Shown piece after piece: positions 23,701-36,700 of a stretch of DNA of 50,000 bases. The stretch is from Cristatella mucedo (taxonomy: Eukaryota; Bryozoa; Phylactolaemata; Cristatellidae). A model generated the notes under the pieces. The model saw only the letters and a list, made by a program, of their open reading frames with translations. It did no database searches and had not been told where the DNA came from. How positions within the stretch are numbered: position 1 is the stretch's first letter; each line of letters begins with the position of its first letter. The stretch lies in NCBI GenBank assembly GCA_009760855.2, contig WPIO01000167.1:370001-420000 (forward strand), given 5' to 3'. Both the position numbers and the translations under genes were made by a program.

Positions 23701-26545
23701 CTGAATTCCTAGTGTCGCCAAAAATGAGTATTATTTTCAATCAACATGATCAGCAGGAGCCTCCAAATGATGAGGAAATACGTTGGAAATATCTAGGTGG
23801 CCCAAGGCACCCAAATGAGTAGCAATTGCTAGGGTGAGCTAAAAGTAAGTACAAGTTGACAAGGAAGTCCTAGTATTGGGACAGGATGGCTATTTTTCAA
23901 CTTATTGCTGCTTTGAAGAACTAAGATCATACAAAAAAATTAAATTCCGGGAGTTTATTTAAGCATGTCCTCGAAGAATTGAGAACAATATACTGCATAT
24001 TTCTGCAAACTGTATCTGCGGAAACAATTGATGTAATAACCTTACCACTAAGGATTTGTAAGTATCCAGGCGCGGTAGACGAGTAATTTTGTTGGAATGA
24101 GCCCTGATAATCGTGAGATGTTCCAGCTCTCCTAATGACGATGGCAACATTTCAATCTGATTAGCCGATATGTTAAGCTCTTGCAGCATATCCAAGGCTG
24201 AGATGAATCTAAAGGCACAATTATTTTCTTTAACTGTAAATTCAGAAACAGCAGCCGGCAAACGATCGATGGCTTTAAATGTCACCAAATATTAATGTAG
24301 CTAGAATGTGAAGGTTCAGACTCATTTCTGAAGATAAGATCATAAGGCGGAATTTCAAGGCCAATTTCAATTTTAGCATGCCTACCTTTTACTAACTAGT
24401 CATCCAAAAAAATCACTAGCTGCCAAATTTAAGGTGGCCCGACGTGAGAACTCATCTGCAAATATGAGGTTCCCAGCATACACTCGATGACCTAGTAAAG
24501 AGCTCCTAATGCAGGCTTGCTTGTCGCTAAAAGCAGCTACTTGCTGACGAGCTTTTAACTTTGCACCGTATCTTCTGGAAATCAAAGAGCCTGGCCTTTT
24601 TAAAAACCAACCATGAAATTATAAATATAGCGATGCCTCAGGCAGTAATATAGTGGCTGGGTCGAGATCAGCCAAATGCCATTTGCCGGTCGTCTTGGTG
24701 CCATTACTGTGGACAACAATAAAAATAGTTGGTTAGAATTATTGGAGCGAATCTCTGCAGCTAGGCTTGTCTACCACAAGCGGTGCAGAAGCTACACCAT
24801 ACCACCTCTAGCAGACCTGCACTGGCTCCCAATCGAGCAGCCTCTTGACTTCGAAGTTATGTCTATCACATTTAGGTCCATTCATTGTCTGGCTCCAGCC
24901 TACTTATCAGAACTACTCTGAAACGAGCCCAGGCATCGTGCCACCCAATTTTCTGACTCGTGTCGCTTATCCGTACGACGAACTAACCTCAAATCTTTTT
25001 GAGACCCCATCTTCAGTTCCTATAATCCTAAAGCACGAAACTCACTCTCGACTGACGTCACGACATCCCATGACTTGACTGCATTTAAAAATAAGCTAAA
25101 ACGCACCTGATTCTCCACGCAGTTTGTGGGTTCTGGCGATTTTTCATCTGTTCGCTTATGCGTGCTGATACTTTGCATGTCACCACAAACCCAATTTACA
25201 TATTGATAACGAGCATGCTACATTTAACCAAAATACGCTTGCTGACGTGATGCATGGGGCCACTAACCATTCGATCGTGATCCCATTACATTACCTGTAG
25301 AGTGCCTAGAAAAAGATTCTCTGAAGTTCTCTGAAAGTACTAAAGAAATGTATTGTTATTGTTATTATTATTATTACTATTGTTATATTCAATATAACCT
25401 ACCTTTTGTGAGTGCAGCTGTGAAATATTGTCAACGAATGTGCATGTCATGAATGGTTGCTGTAACTGAAATCAGCAGCTAGACGTCGGCAAAGGCAGAT
25501 ACTTGGCTCAAACAATCCCCCAGCTGTAAAAATGCCACTGCCCTGTGCTGTAAAAACAGTCACTCGTGATAATTTTCATGGTCTCTGGTTCTTGCAAGGA
25601 GCTAGGCTTTGGGCTTTGAACTAGATTAGCAGGCAAATACAAATAGAGTGCGCAAGAACAGGCAAAGCCGGAGAGCTTCTGCTTGTGCATCGCTCTGCAT
25701 GCTCTGTTGGCAGCGAAAAATGAGTCAACAGTGGACAAACGAAGGCACATGCTGCAGCACTATTAAACACACCCGCTGAACTACTTACTTGTCAGGTAGG
25801 AATTGAAGAGCATTATGAGCTAAATGGAGCACTTTTAACCTCCCATAACGAGCGATAATGCTCAGGCAGTCGTCGTGAAGATTGTTGGATGTTAGATAAA
25901 GCTCGTGCAGCTTGTTGAGATCTGGGATTTCGCTGGCAGGAGGCAGCATGGTGAGCTGGTTGCCAGAAACGTTCAGCAATCGCAGCCTGGGTGAAAAAGA
26001 AGCAGATACTTTCTCTAGATGTTGATGTCATGCAGTTAGACCATGCAGTCGTCTGAGGACGGCCGATCTCCAGCTTCTCTCGATCAAGTTTGGAACCAAC
26101 TCGGCTCGTTCTCCTAGTCAGTTAACACGGACTACGTGCAGACCATGCTGGGGGGTTTTTGTAGCTCGCTCAAAACATAAGCAGGTTGGTGTGTGCCCAT
26201 AGTAGCCAACAGCTATCATCAAACCCCTGATGGAGAAAGCGAATATTATAGCAGAGCCAGGAGAGCAGAAGTGAAAGTGATCGGCAGGAAAGTGGCAGCT
26301 CGTGACTACTGGAAAGAATGCTGCATGTCAGAGCTGAAGCCACCATAAAACAATTTAACGGCATCTTGTGCACTCTCGGCAGTGCTATTCTGAAAAATTA
26401 ATGACGGTCTTGCAAACCCTGAAAAGCCAATCACAGACACAGCATATACCTAGTTCAGTCCGGCTTTGGTTCAGGTGTAACTTGACCAGGGATTCAGCAA
26501 GTAAATTTGGTGTGAGATACCCCTGCATTATAGTTTATATATATA

Positions 26546-26583
<38 letters not shown>

Positions 26584-29500
26584 TATATTATATATGCAAT
26601 AGTTGTGGATGGAACCAACCGATGACTAGACGGCGACACAGAATTGACTAATCATCCAATGGCTGAAAGAGTATCGTAATCGTGGCTTCACGAATTATTC
26701 GCTATGCACCTCCATCATACGACCAGAGCTATTATTGTCTTTTACTAACAGCTAAACACTCTGGCTTAATAGCACAGTAGCAGTTATGCTGCAGTTGCGA
26801 GTTTTGTCTCGTAGAATATAAAACATGATTAATTTGCATAGAGCCCTAAGAGAACGTGATCTCTATCCAGGTGCTTCAGTTATGCCGAAGGTCTCAATCC
26901 CACAACCCAGCTTGTCAAACGTGTGCGCCTCACCCCTGGGCCGAACCAGGCAGGATTTTGCCAAGGTGAGAGAAAGAGTACTTAGTGAAGTATCATTGGC
27001 AAAATATAAAAACCACTAGTCTTTGATGGAAGATTAAACGGAAGACACACTTGCTATGTAAAGTAGAACCCATCGCTTCAACCTGGCAAAAATGCAGGCA
27101 GGTGCTGAAATCCTATCTCCATCTCTCAGATTAATGAAGCTCATAAGGTAGCTAGCATCACTCAGCCTATGATTCTCAGAGTAAAATCTGGCACATAGAG
27201 ATACTACACATAAGAGCTGTGATCCTTGCTCGTCTGATCAGCAAAAGCTGCATGCCCTGCTGCCTTGACCTTCACACTAAGCTATCGGCCGCACAGCCCG
27301 TAGTTGTCTGCACGTAAAAAATTGTATACTACTCATTTATTTTGAGAAAGTGATTGCTTTCTCATACCAACCTCGAATGCTTTGGAGATATCGCACCTTT
27401 AGTTCGTATGCTCAAAAAGTGTGGAACTCACTCTCGCCCTGCGTCACGACACCTCCTGATTTGAATATATTTAAACGCACCTATTTATCACAGCATTTAG
27501 TGGGTCGCTGTGAGTCGACCTTTACGTGCGTATGTGTGCTGACACTGCGAATGCTGCCACTAACCACACTTGCATGCTGACCCTGTGCATGTCACCCCTA
27601 ACCATGTCATTCTCGTTGTTTATTGAGCATTCTACCACTAATCATTCGATCGCGCTTCTGATGCAGCAATTGTAAACCGCCTAGAGAGAAATTGAGTTCT
27701 CTAAGGGCACTTTATTAAATGTATTATTATTATTTTTTTTATAGGCTGACTGGCCATAGTTAAGGCATGACCCAGTAAGACTAGGAAGCAGCCTTAAAAA
27801 CCCACTGCTCCTAACGTGACAGCAGACCACAAGTCTAGATTCCCATGACAGCTAGAACAGGTGAAGCATAACAGCGACAGATTGCAGCAATATCTGCCGA
27901 TCTGCCTTTGAACAACGTGCTGCTTCATTGCTACCCACCTTAAGCATTATATGTATACAATCTGGTCACATACATGTACTTACTTGTTGGTCTTACTGAG
28001 AAATGTCTGTGGAAGTTCCTGCAGTTGGTTAGCATGAAGATACACTTCCTCAAGTACGCAAGATCCCATCTCAGATGGCAGCGACTTCAATCGATTGTGG
28101 TCTGCTTGCAATAGCTTGAGTTTAGGACTTTCGCTGAACATTCTAACAGGAAGCGGTCAGCAGTTATAAAAATTGGCTTCGAAAAATGGTGGTAACTTGC
28201 ACTTACATTAGCATAGACAACAATGTGCACACATTTACGTATCAACAAGCTCATGTAGCATATCCAATACAGTGAAGATAAAATGTATGAGCATAAACCG
28301 TCTCATGAGGTCTGAATGTGTGCCTTTGAAATGCTTTTTTGCGTAAAATTATGTGAGAAGAGGTCAATCGTCGTTTTGGTCATTTTAGGTTACGTTATCC
28401 TCATTCTCCGACCTTCCTATCGGATCTAGATCCCAATCGAGCCAAGCGTGATTCCACTTTCTCTTCTGAGCACAGTCATTTAGCATCATCTCTAACCGAC
28501 CCTAAATCATCTGGAGACCCGCTTACGCTTCAAATGCTTCCGAAGCGTGAAACTCACTTATTTATTATGGCTCGACATCTCCTGACTTGATGAAATTTAA
28601 AAGGAAGCTAAACATCATTTATTCCACAGAGCACTCGTTTAGTCAATAGAAATTGTACTCTGTGAGTTACATATGCTGACGCCGTAAGTGCTGTGAATAA
28701 AAAACCGACACGATTTCTTTGCTGAATATGTGAATTGCTTAGAACAAGATTTTGTTCACCGAGATTTCGTATACATGTCTTATAACAGTAGTTATTCTTG
28801 TCTGATATTTAGCTACACTAAAATAGCACTGAAATCCATAAATAATTAAAGCCTTCTGCCAATGCCAATAGGCAGAGAAATCATTCTTGCAATCAAGATG
28901 TAATATGCTTCGGTACTGCACGACCCAGATCGTGGGTACGAGTCCTGCTGCAGGCAATCCGTTTGAGCAATGCTTAGAGCTTTTTGCATTTACTCCATTA
29001 TTTTACTCAGAATCAACTCTTGCATGGCTCAGACGAAGACGTATAAATCATGGCGAGTGAGCTCAAAAACCACAGTAAAGCTAGGGCTCAAGGGGAGGAA
29101 CCAGCTGCTCAAACAGCTGCAATCCTGCCGTAGTGGTAAATAACAACAGAAATCTTTGCAATAGCTCTAAATGGTTAAAACCTATTCACGACTCTCTGTC
29201 CTAATAGCTCGTTAGCAGGCAGTTTTCGATTACCATTATTAACAATAATAATAATGCCCTCGACGAAATGTTTCTCTTTCCATGAACTTTACAAACGCTG
29301 TAAAGGAAACACAACCGTATGACTAGTTGTGGAATACACTGTGCCAACAAGCATTATATGGTTATTTGTACCATTACATCTGGTAACATGGCAAAACTAT
29401 CGGAAAGATTATTTTTACAAGTGACATTACCATGTTACCCTCGCAATATGATAAAGTATTATATTTCATGCGACAATGTCCTCGGATCAAAAATTGCGTG

Positions 29501-32500
29501 CTCTAATACGGTTCAAGGACAATCTTGTTGGTGCACAAGCTCATCCCATGCTTACGTCGTCTCCAGCGGAAATAATGAAGTTTCTCCCTTTGAAACCTCT
29601 AAACACTATTGACTAGCAGCATCACTGTAACTAAAGTACTGCTTCTAACTATCTAAGAAGCCACGAAATCGTTCTGTTATTTGCATGAGAAGTCAGGTGG
29701 GAAAATAAAGAGACGTTGCTCGAAGAAAGCATGACCGAGAAATATATTTGCCCTGTGCAAAATTAAGGTAAGAAATCTCGCCTACGCACGAAGACGAAAT
29801 GGTTTAACTATTAAAATGGTTATTGTTAAAGCCAATAGTTTATGCACCCAACACGGTCTTACTTTTGTGGCAGCGATGCCAGGCGATTGTAGCATACATT
29901 CAGTTTTGTAAGGAAGAAGCACTCCGGCAACCATTCAGGCAACTTTTCCAGTCGATTCCTGCAATCATTAAACATATTCTGTTCAGATAAGTGCATCCGA
30001 TGATTAAATCCTACTCTCACATCCAAAGTAGCGTTTAAGGATCAGCTGATGTCTAGTTAGTAGTGCTAGTAAACGTGAAATGTGCTGACCAGTTAGCCAC
30101 TGCCAAGCTGGTGGTTTCAAAATAAGGATAAATTACCAACTGCAGTTTACTCCTGGGTAGGCTCATTTTAATTTGCAAAAACATGTTGTATGTCTGACTT
30201 CAAGCTAAGTGAATATACGAAGGCACATACAAAATGCAATGCTACATCAACGTAGGCAGTGTGCTGTAAATAATTCAAGGTATAAGACATATTTTCAACC
30301 AAAACTGAGAGTTTACAAACCTGAACGGAACAGAAAACTCCAAGTTACTCAGTTTTACGACTACTGCTCTGAAGAAACCAGAGTACAGCGTGATATTTCT
30401 TGAAGTTTGCAGCCAACTAAGCTGCTATCAAAAATATCGGCATGTACAGTTATAGCAAGCTAGCAAGTACCCAAGGTGAGTTCCCCTCTTAGATCAGGCG
30501 CTATGGTTGGCGATTGGTGGTACCCAAAGCATTTCCTGCACTGGATTTTCTGCACAGCAATTCAAGCCTATGGCTGACACTACAATTCAGCAGTTTGGTA
30601 TCGGTACATGGCTTTGATTGTATCTCAACTGGGGATAGACTAAACTTCATGTAAGTAACGATTCATAATTCATTAGTTATTTTTTACCGTTTGAAACTTC
30701 AAGTAGCTGTGCAACAGCTAGTGCTGCTACTTTAATCTGTTGACTCTAGTGACTCACAGCTAGGTTCCTTCATTCAATAGCTCGAACATACATATTGAAA
30801 TACCACCGTATCATTCTCCCGTTCTTCCACTGCTCGGATGAACCATGACATTTAGGTACATCTGCCTCGAGGCAAGCTCCAATATTTTGATGAAACTGCC
30901 TGTTTTTGAATGATCCCACAGCCTGGAACTCATAATTGACTGCCACCGTGACATTTTAAGACTTGACAAAGTTTAAAAAGAAACTAAAACCTCAGTGCTT
31001 ATCACTGTGAATTGGTCTTTGTGCTTCAAACTGTGCATGCAAACACTAATCACTTGACACGCTTCTTTCCAACGTATCTAAACTTTATATCAAGAGAACT
31101 GGTTAGTATTATAGGCGTATCAAGAGGTATAGTAAGGATTAAACCATGGAGTAAGCCGTACCTTGACCTTGCTAGAGACAAGGTAGTACAGGAATGCTGA
31201 AGGGCTCGAAACACGCCAAGGGTTACTGAAAAAATGATCATTTTGAAGGTAATCTAAAACAATGAATCTAGTTAAACCCATGACACTATATTTACAATTA
31301 GAGGCCCTGTAAATCTCACCTGGAGAAGTCCATTGTCTCTAGCCACTCGGGCTTCGGATTAATGATTATCTGCTGTATATCTGGAAGAAATCAAATACGA
31401 TAAATACAAAACATCCTCCGGGCATGCTCTACAGTGTGGGTTATCAAAAGCTATAGGCTAAGAGCGAAATCCAGTGGTGCCAAATATGCTGCAACAGACC
31501 CTGCTTTAAATAAAAAGCTTTCCATTTAAGTATAGCCTACCGCAGCAAGTTTACATATATTAATAGTAACTTCAATAGCAATCAGCACCTAATCGCCATT
31601 GAATGTCAGCACAGAAAATATATTTGGCTGCACATACTCTGTCTGGTCTTGATAAAGCATGTTAGAAATAAAATTTCGTTGCACATAATCCGTCTGGTCT
31701 TGATACAGCATGTTGCTTGGGTTAGTCATAATGGCTCACTAGGTAAGGCGGTTGCTTTTCACGACCTCGGCCCCGAGGTCGTGGGTCCGAATCCTGTGGT
31801 GGGCGATCCTTTATCCCAACTGCAAGCGGTGATGATAGCCAAAAAGGCTCTTCTGTCGCTATACAAAAAGAGGCTGTTAAATCACCTAGTATTTCTATTT
31901 GCTTTGCTCATGTTCCTTTCACTTTCGTTTCTGAAATACTCGTTGCTGCATTAATGTTTGATACCTTGTAACTATTTACTCTTACCTATACCAGAAATAT
32001 ACACCTGTAGCCCCAAGCCTACGTAAATTTCTTCTCGTTTCGATGCTGTATAACCATTATTTATGTTCTCTTGTCAAGCAGTTCGAAACAATATCACAAA
32101 CTAATTGCTGACAGTGGCACAAACTAAGAAATAGCTAGTTACCATGGCTTGCGACTACAGTTATCTAGAACCTTCTTACACATGTATGCACACAATTTGT
32201 ATGCTATATTTTAATGTAATATTGCTTGAGCAATAGCTAAATTGATTAAACATTTGAAATGAGAGTTGGCATTGACTGCTTAAAAATGAGAAAAGCTGTC
32301 AGTGACATAACCACAATAACATTTTGGAATAATTTAATAAATAATGTTGATAAATTCATGCTAATTGTATTTGTATTCAACAATACATGTGCACGTGATG
32401 TCATATCTCCGTATGTTTACAGTATGTACAGCATGTGCACATTTTTCGTTGATCTGAAACAATTTGGGATTCTAGAGGGATTCTGGTTCTGGGGTTTTCT

Positions 32501-33663
32501 GGGATTTTTTAGAGGGTAAGCAGTGATTAGAAGTGTGTCTATTAATTATTATAATCAACAACTAACACTTACTCTGTCAATCTTTATTAACGTATGCACT
32601 GGATTAATGTCATTCTTGCAGATGGCAACAAGGCCGCAAAGCTTAATAAAATACTAGGTTCAAAAGATCAAACGGTGTCTTTTCAAGACCAATACAAATT
32701 CAAAAGAAGTTAATATATTACCCAGCGCAATTGTCTGAAGCCATGTCACTACTGGCAGTTTAAAAATAGAGCAGATTTGGGATTTGAAATTTTTCAGTTG
32801 GCCTTTTTGTACACTAATTTTTAAGGATAAGCACCACAAGTTTTTTATGATTGCAGGTATATATAATCATTTTATGCGATTCTCACCGTTCTTGGCTGCG
32901 ATGATTGTCTTAAGCTTCCCACCGTGTAGTTGCACCATTTTAGCACCATTTCGCTCGCAGTTGAGGTACTCCAGCATCTTCACGTAGCGGAGGTCAAGGT
33001 CGGTAGCTCTGTTATCTCTAATGTCAAGATGAGTCAGATGTTCCATTTGATTAAATTTCACAGTTTCGGAAAGAGGCAGAACCAGATTGTTCATGCGCAA
33101 ATCAATGCGTTTCACGTGTTTCAACTTGGCTATCACTTCACCAGGTATGGAATCAATGGAGTTCCCTGCCATAACTAAGGTGTCACATTCGCTAACTCGT
33201 ACATCCGTGAGCATAGCCACACTTGAAGGAATGCTTCGGAACTTGTTGAAAGCTAGCACAAGAACTGCCAGCTTCTTGAGAAGAGTTATTTCATGTGGCA
33301 AAGTGGATAAGTGGTTGTTGTGCAGATGCAACGCCTGAAGACTACAACGATACATTTATTCAGGTTGTATATTAGCATTAGAAATATGTGTCTTAATAGT
33401 ACTTTAGATAACATGAACTGCGCAGTAGTTTGAGAACGAATGAACTGCTAGGCCTCATCACGCACATGTGAAAAGCATGTTAGAAAAAAGCATGAGAGAC
33501 CAGGTTTGGCCTAGTGGTTAAGGTACTCGCCCCGATCATGGCCAATGCGACGGTATTTTATGGCCGAGGTCATTGGCTGGAGCCCGGTGGCATATTTAAA
33601 GCGCCTGAGTAGAGACGAAGTTATCTAAGGGCGCTATACAATTTAATTATTTATAGTATGTTC

Positions 33664-33713
<50 letters not shown>

Positions 33714-36700
33714 CAAAGTCGTGGACAAGCAGGAAATTTCAGAATGAAAGAAATAGTAAAGAACTTGAAATATACGTATCTTGCACAATACTGCAGCAGA
33801 GGGCAGAAATACTACTATATAAATTATTTTTACATTGCCAAATGAGAACGCAGTCTTTATTAAAGTGAGTCAAATAGGCCTCTGTCCTCGATCCCACGAT
33901 CTCGGCGAGTGAAGGCACAGCAACTGAACCTCCGGGCTTAATCAGTTCTTTTGGAAATAGTTATTCCTGAATGACAAAGCATGCGACGTCAAACGAAAGA
34001 CCAGGACAAGAATAACCTCAACTTTCCCGTTGTGCTAACTCCCATGGCTCTGGTCGCTACGCCCACTACCAACCTTTTTTCAAATTCCTTGCATACAGTT
34101 CCTATGCTGCCCAAGCCTGGAGTTAGCTATGATTGTAATCACATGTCAAGAATCAATCAAAATTAAAAGCAATTTACAAGAGACAGCTTTTTATCACAGT
34201 ACTTTGGTCTTCATTCTGAATCAATAGTTATCCACTATCACATCTTTAAGCTGTTTGTATAGTAATCACGTCTCATTGCGTACGCCGGCCTTTTCGTTAC
34301 ACGAGATAAACAGAGATTTAGCTCTCTCGGAGAGCCTAACTACTCTGCGACTATTGTTAAATATGCGAATTTTAGTACTATTAGAATCCAAGAGGCGAAA
34401 GAGTGTGCATTTTATTTCCATAAGTGGTTGATGTTGTGAGTACACCACGAAGTCCTCAAACCTAGGTTTAGAAAATAAAAGCCTGTTCGCCAACTCTAAA
34501 TTTAGCTCTGCTCAGTATAACGTAGGTATAGGGAAAAGGGCCTAGCAGGTCCTTTCCCCTTCTTCAAAACAATCTCTGTAGACATTTCGGGCGGGTCTGT
34601 TCACAAAAGTCCTTTTCTTTTACTTTCCTATGATTGTCTGCCTCTAGAAATGTTAATTTTCCGGTCTTAGTTAATTTAATCGTGGCCAGGCCTAAGCTCA
34701 AGGTTATTCGTGAGTAAGGTGCACAATGCGACTCTTCGATGTCCAATAATAAAGGCAACATTCGACATCCAACACGACCTCTGAATAAAATCGTTAAATG
34801 CCATGAACCGTCAGTACTTTATCAGCTGCGATATCGCTGCAGGTACAACTGCTATTCTGTTTGTAGCCACATTCAGTTCGACGAGAGATATGATATCACA
34901 TATAGCTGGAGGGAAAAAGTCAAGTCCATTGTCGGCAAGATTAAGGCTCCTCAGATGCTTGAATCTGAAAAGTAGTAACACATCGCGTTTATTTTCGCAA
35001 TCCTTGTTTGCACGATTCACAGCCGCTGATAGCATTTTTCAGAGCAAAATAGCTTGGGTAGTGCATATTAATCAGTAATCAGGAGAACCTATTGTGGCGT
35101 ACCTTGAAATGTCGTCCAGCCAACCGATTGTGTAAATATTCTCCTCTGTAGGCATTGGTCTCAGTGCATTATGTCGAAGGTTGAGAACACTCAGTTGGTC
35201 ATTGGTGTAGACTGACTCGGGCAGAAACTCCAAATTGCACCCTGATAGGTCAGCTGACGAAGGCAGCTTGGCTGTTGCCTGAAATTTATTCGCCATCACA
35301 CTTCTAAGTTGCATTATTAATTATACGAATGTCAGAACGTTTTCTAACTACTGGCGATAATTAAGCACTCAAAATGGACATGGCCTCTCTTAGGATCTTA
35401 AGCCCGATAGCCTAGCTTTTTCAGTCAGAACTAGTCGCCTCAAGATGGCTGGCCTAGATAATCACTCCGTTTAACTCCTCGGCAGCTATTCACACGATAC
35501 CATGTGTCGTCAGGCAAGCTTCCTCAGCACTGCCCTAGACCGGCCGAAATAATCACCTACTCAGGTTGCATAACAGACTTGAGACTTGGATATTCAAGTA
35601 GCTATTATAATAATAATAATAATATTGCACTTGATAAAGCTCCCTCAGAGAACTTAATCTCTTTCTAGGCGCTTTACATTTGCTGCAAAGTGATATGCAA
35701 TAGAATAGTAAGTAAAATCATGCTTTAAAAACAAATAAAATAAATAATATGGTTAGGGGTTACATGCACAGGGTCAGCATGCAAATGTGGTTAGTGGCAG
35801 CATGCACAGTGTCAGCACGCATAAGCACATCAATGACGAATCACAGGGACCCACTAAATGCTGCCCTAAATAGGTGTGTTTTTAAGTTCCTTTTAAATGT
35901 GGTCAGGTCAGGGGACGTTCTGACGCAGGTCGGGAGGGAGTTCCAGGCTTTGGGAGCATACGAGCTAAATGCACGGTCTCCAAAGGATTTAAGGTTTGTA
36001 CGAGGTATTTCCAGACTGTTGGATTCCGAAAAGCGAGTGGTACGATGCTTGGCCTGATGGGGTAGTATATATGAAAGATAGGCTGGAGCCATAGAATGAA
36101 GGGACCTAAAAGTGAGCGACAAAACCTTGAAGTCAATCCGTTGCTTGACTGGTAGCCAGTGCAGGTCGGCGAGAAGTGGAGTAATGTGGCAACTGCAACG
36201 CTCACGACAGACAAGCCTAGCTGCAGAGCTTTGCACCAGCTGCAATCGCCTGATCGCACATGCTGGTAGGCCAGTAAGCAGTGAGTTGCAGAAGTCGAGA
36301 CGAGATGTCACGAATGCATTGACCAGCTTGGACGCGGTATCCTTATCTAAACAACCTCTAATTTTAGCAATGTTATGAAGCTGAAAATAGGCAGATTTGA
36401 CTGTGGAGCTGATGTGTTCGTCTAACGAGAGGTCGCTTTGGAATATGACACCTAGATTTCGAGCTGATTCAACTGGAGATATGCTGGCTGAGCCAATTTT
36501 GAAAGTCAGCCTTTCCAATTTCTGAATCACACTGGGTTTGCCCATAACTAGTAAGTTAGTTTTGTCATCGTTTAGTTTTAGAAAATTTGCTGCCATCCAT
36601 GTGGGGATGTCATCAATGCATGCAGCTAGTGAGTTGAGAGAATTTGAGGTGCTCGAAGGCTGGGAGGGATCAAAGCAAAGGTACAACTGAGTGTCATCCG

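Noticed and set aside
33505-33600. tRNA gene candidate (TTGGCCTAGTGGTTAAGG)
   Set aside because: Box B is decayed and the sequence runs directly into the LINE hairpin tail, so it is a SINE head.
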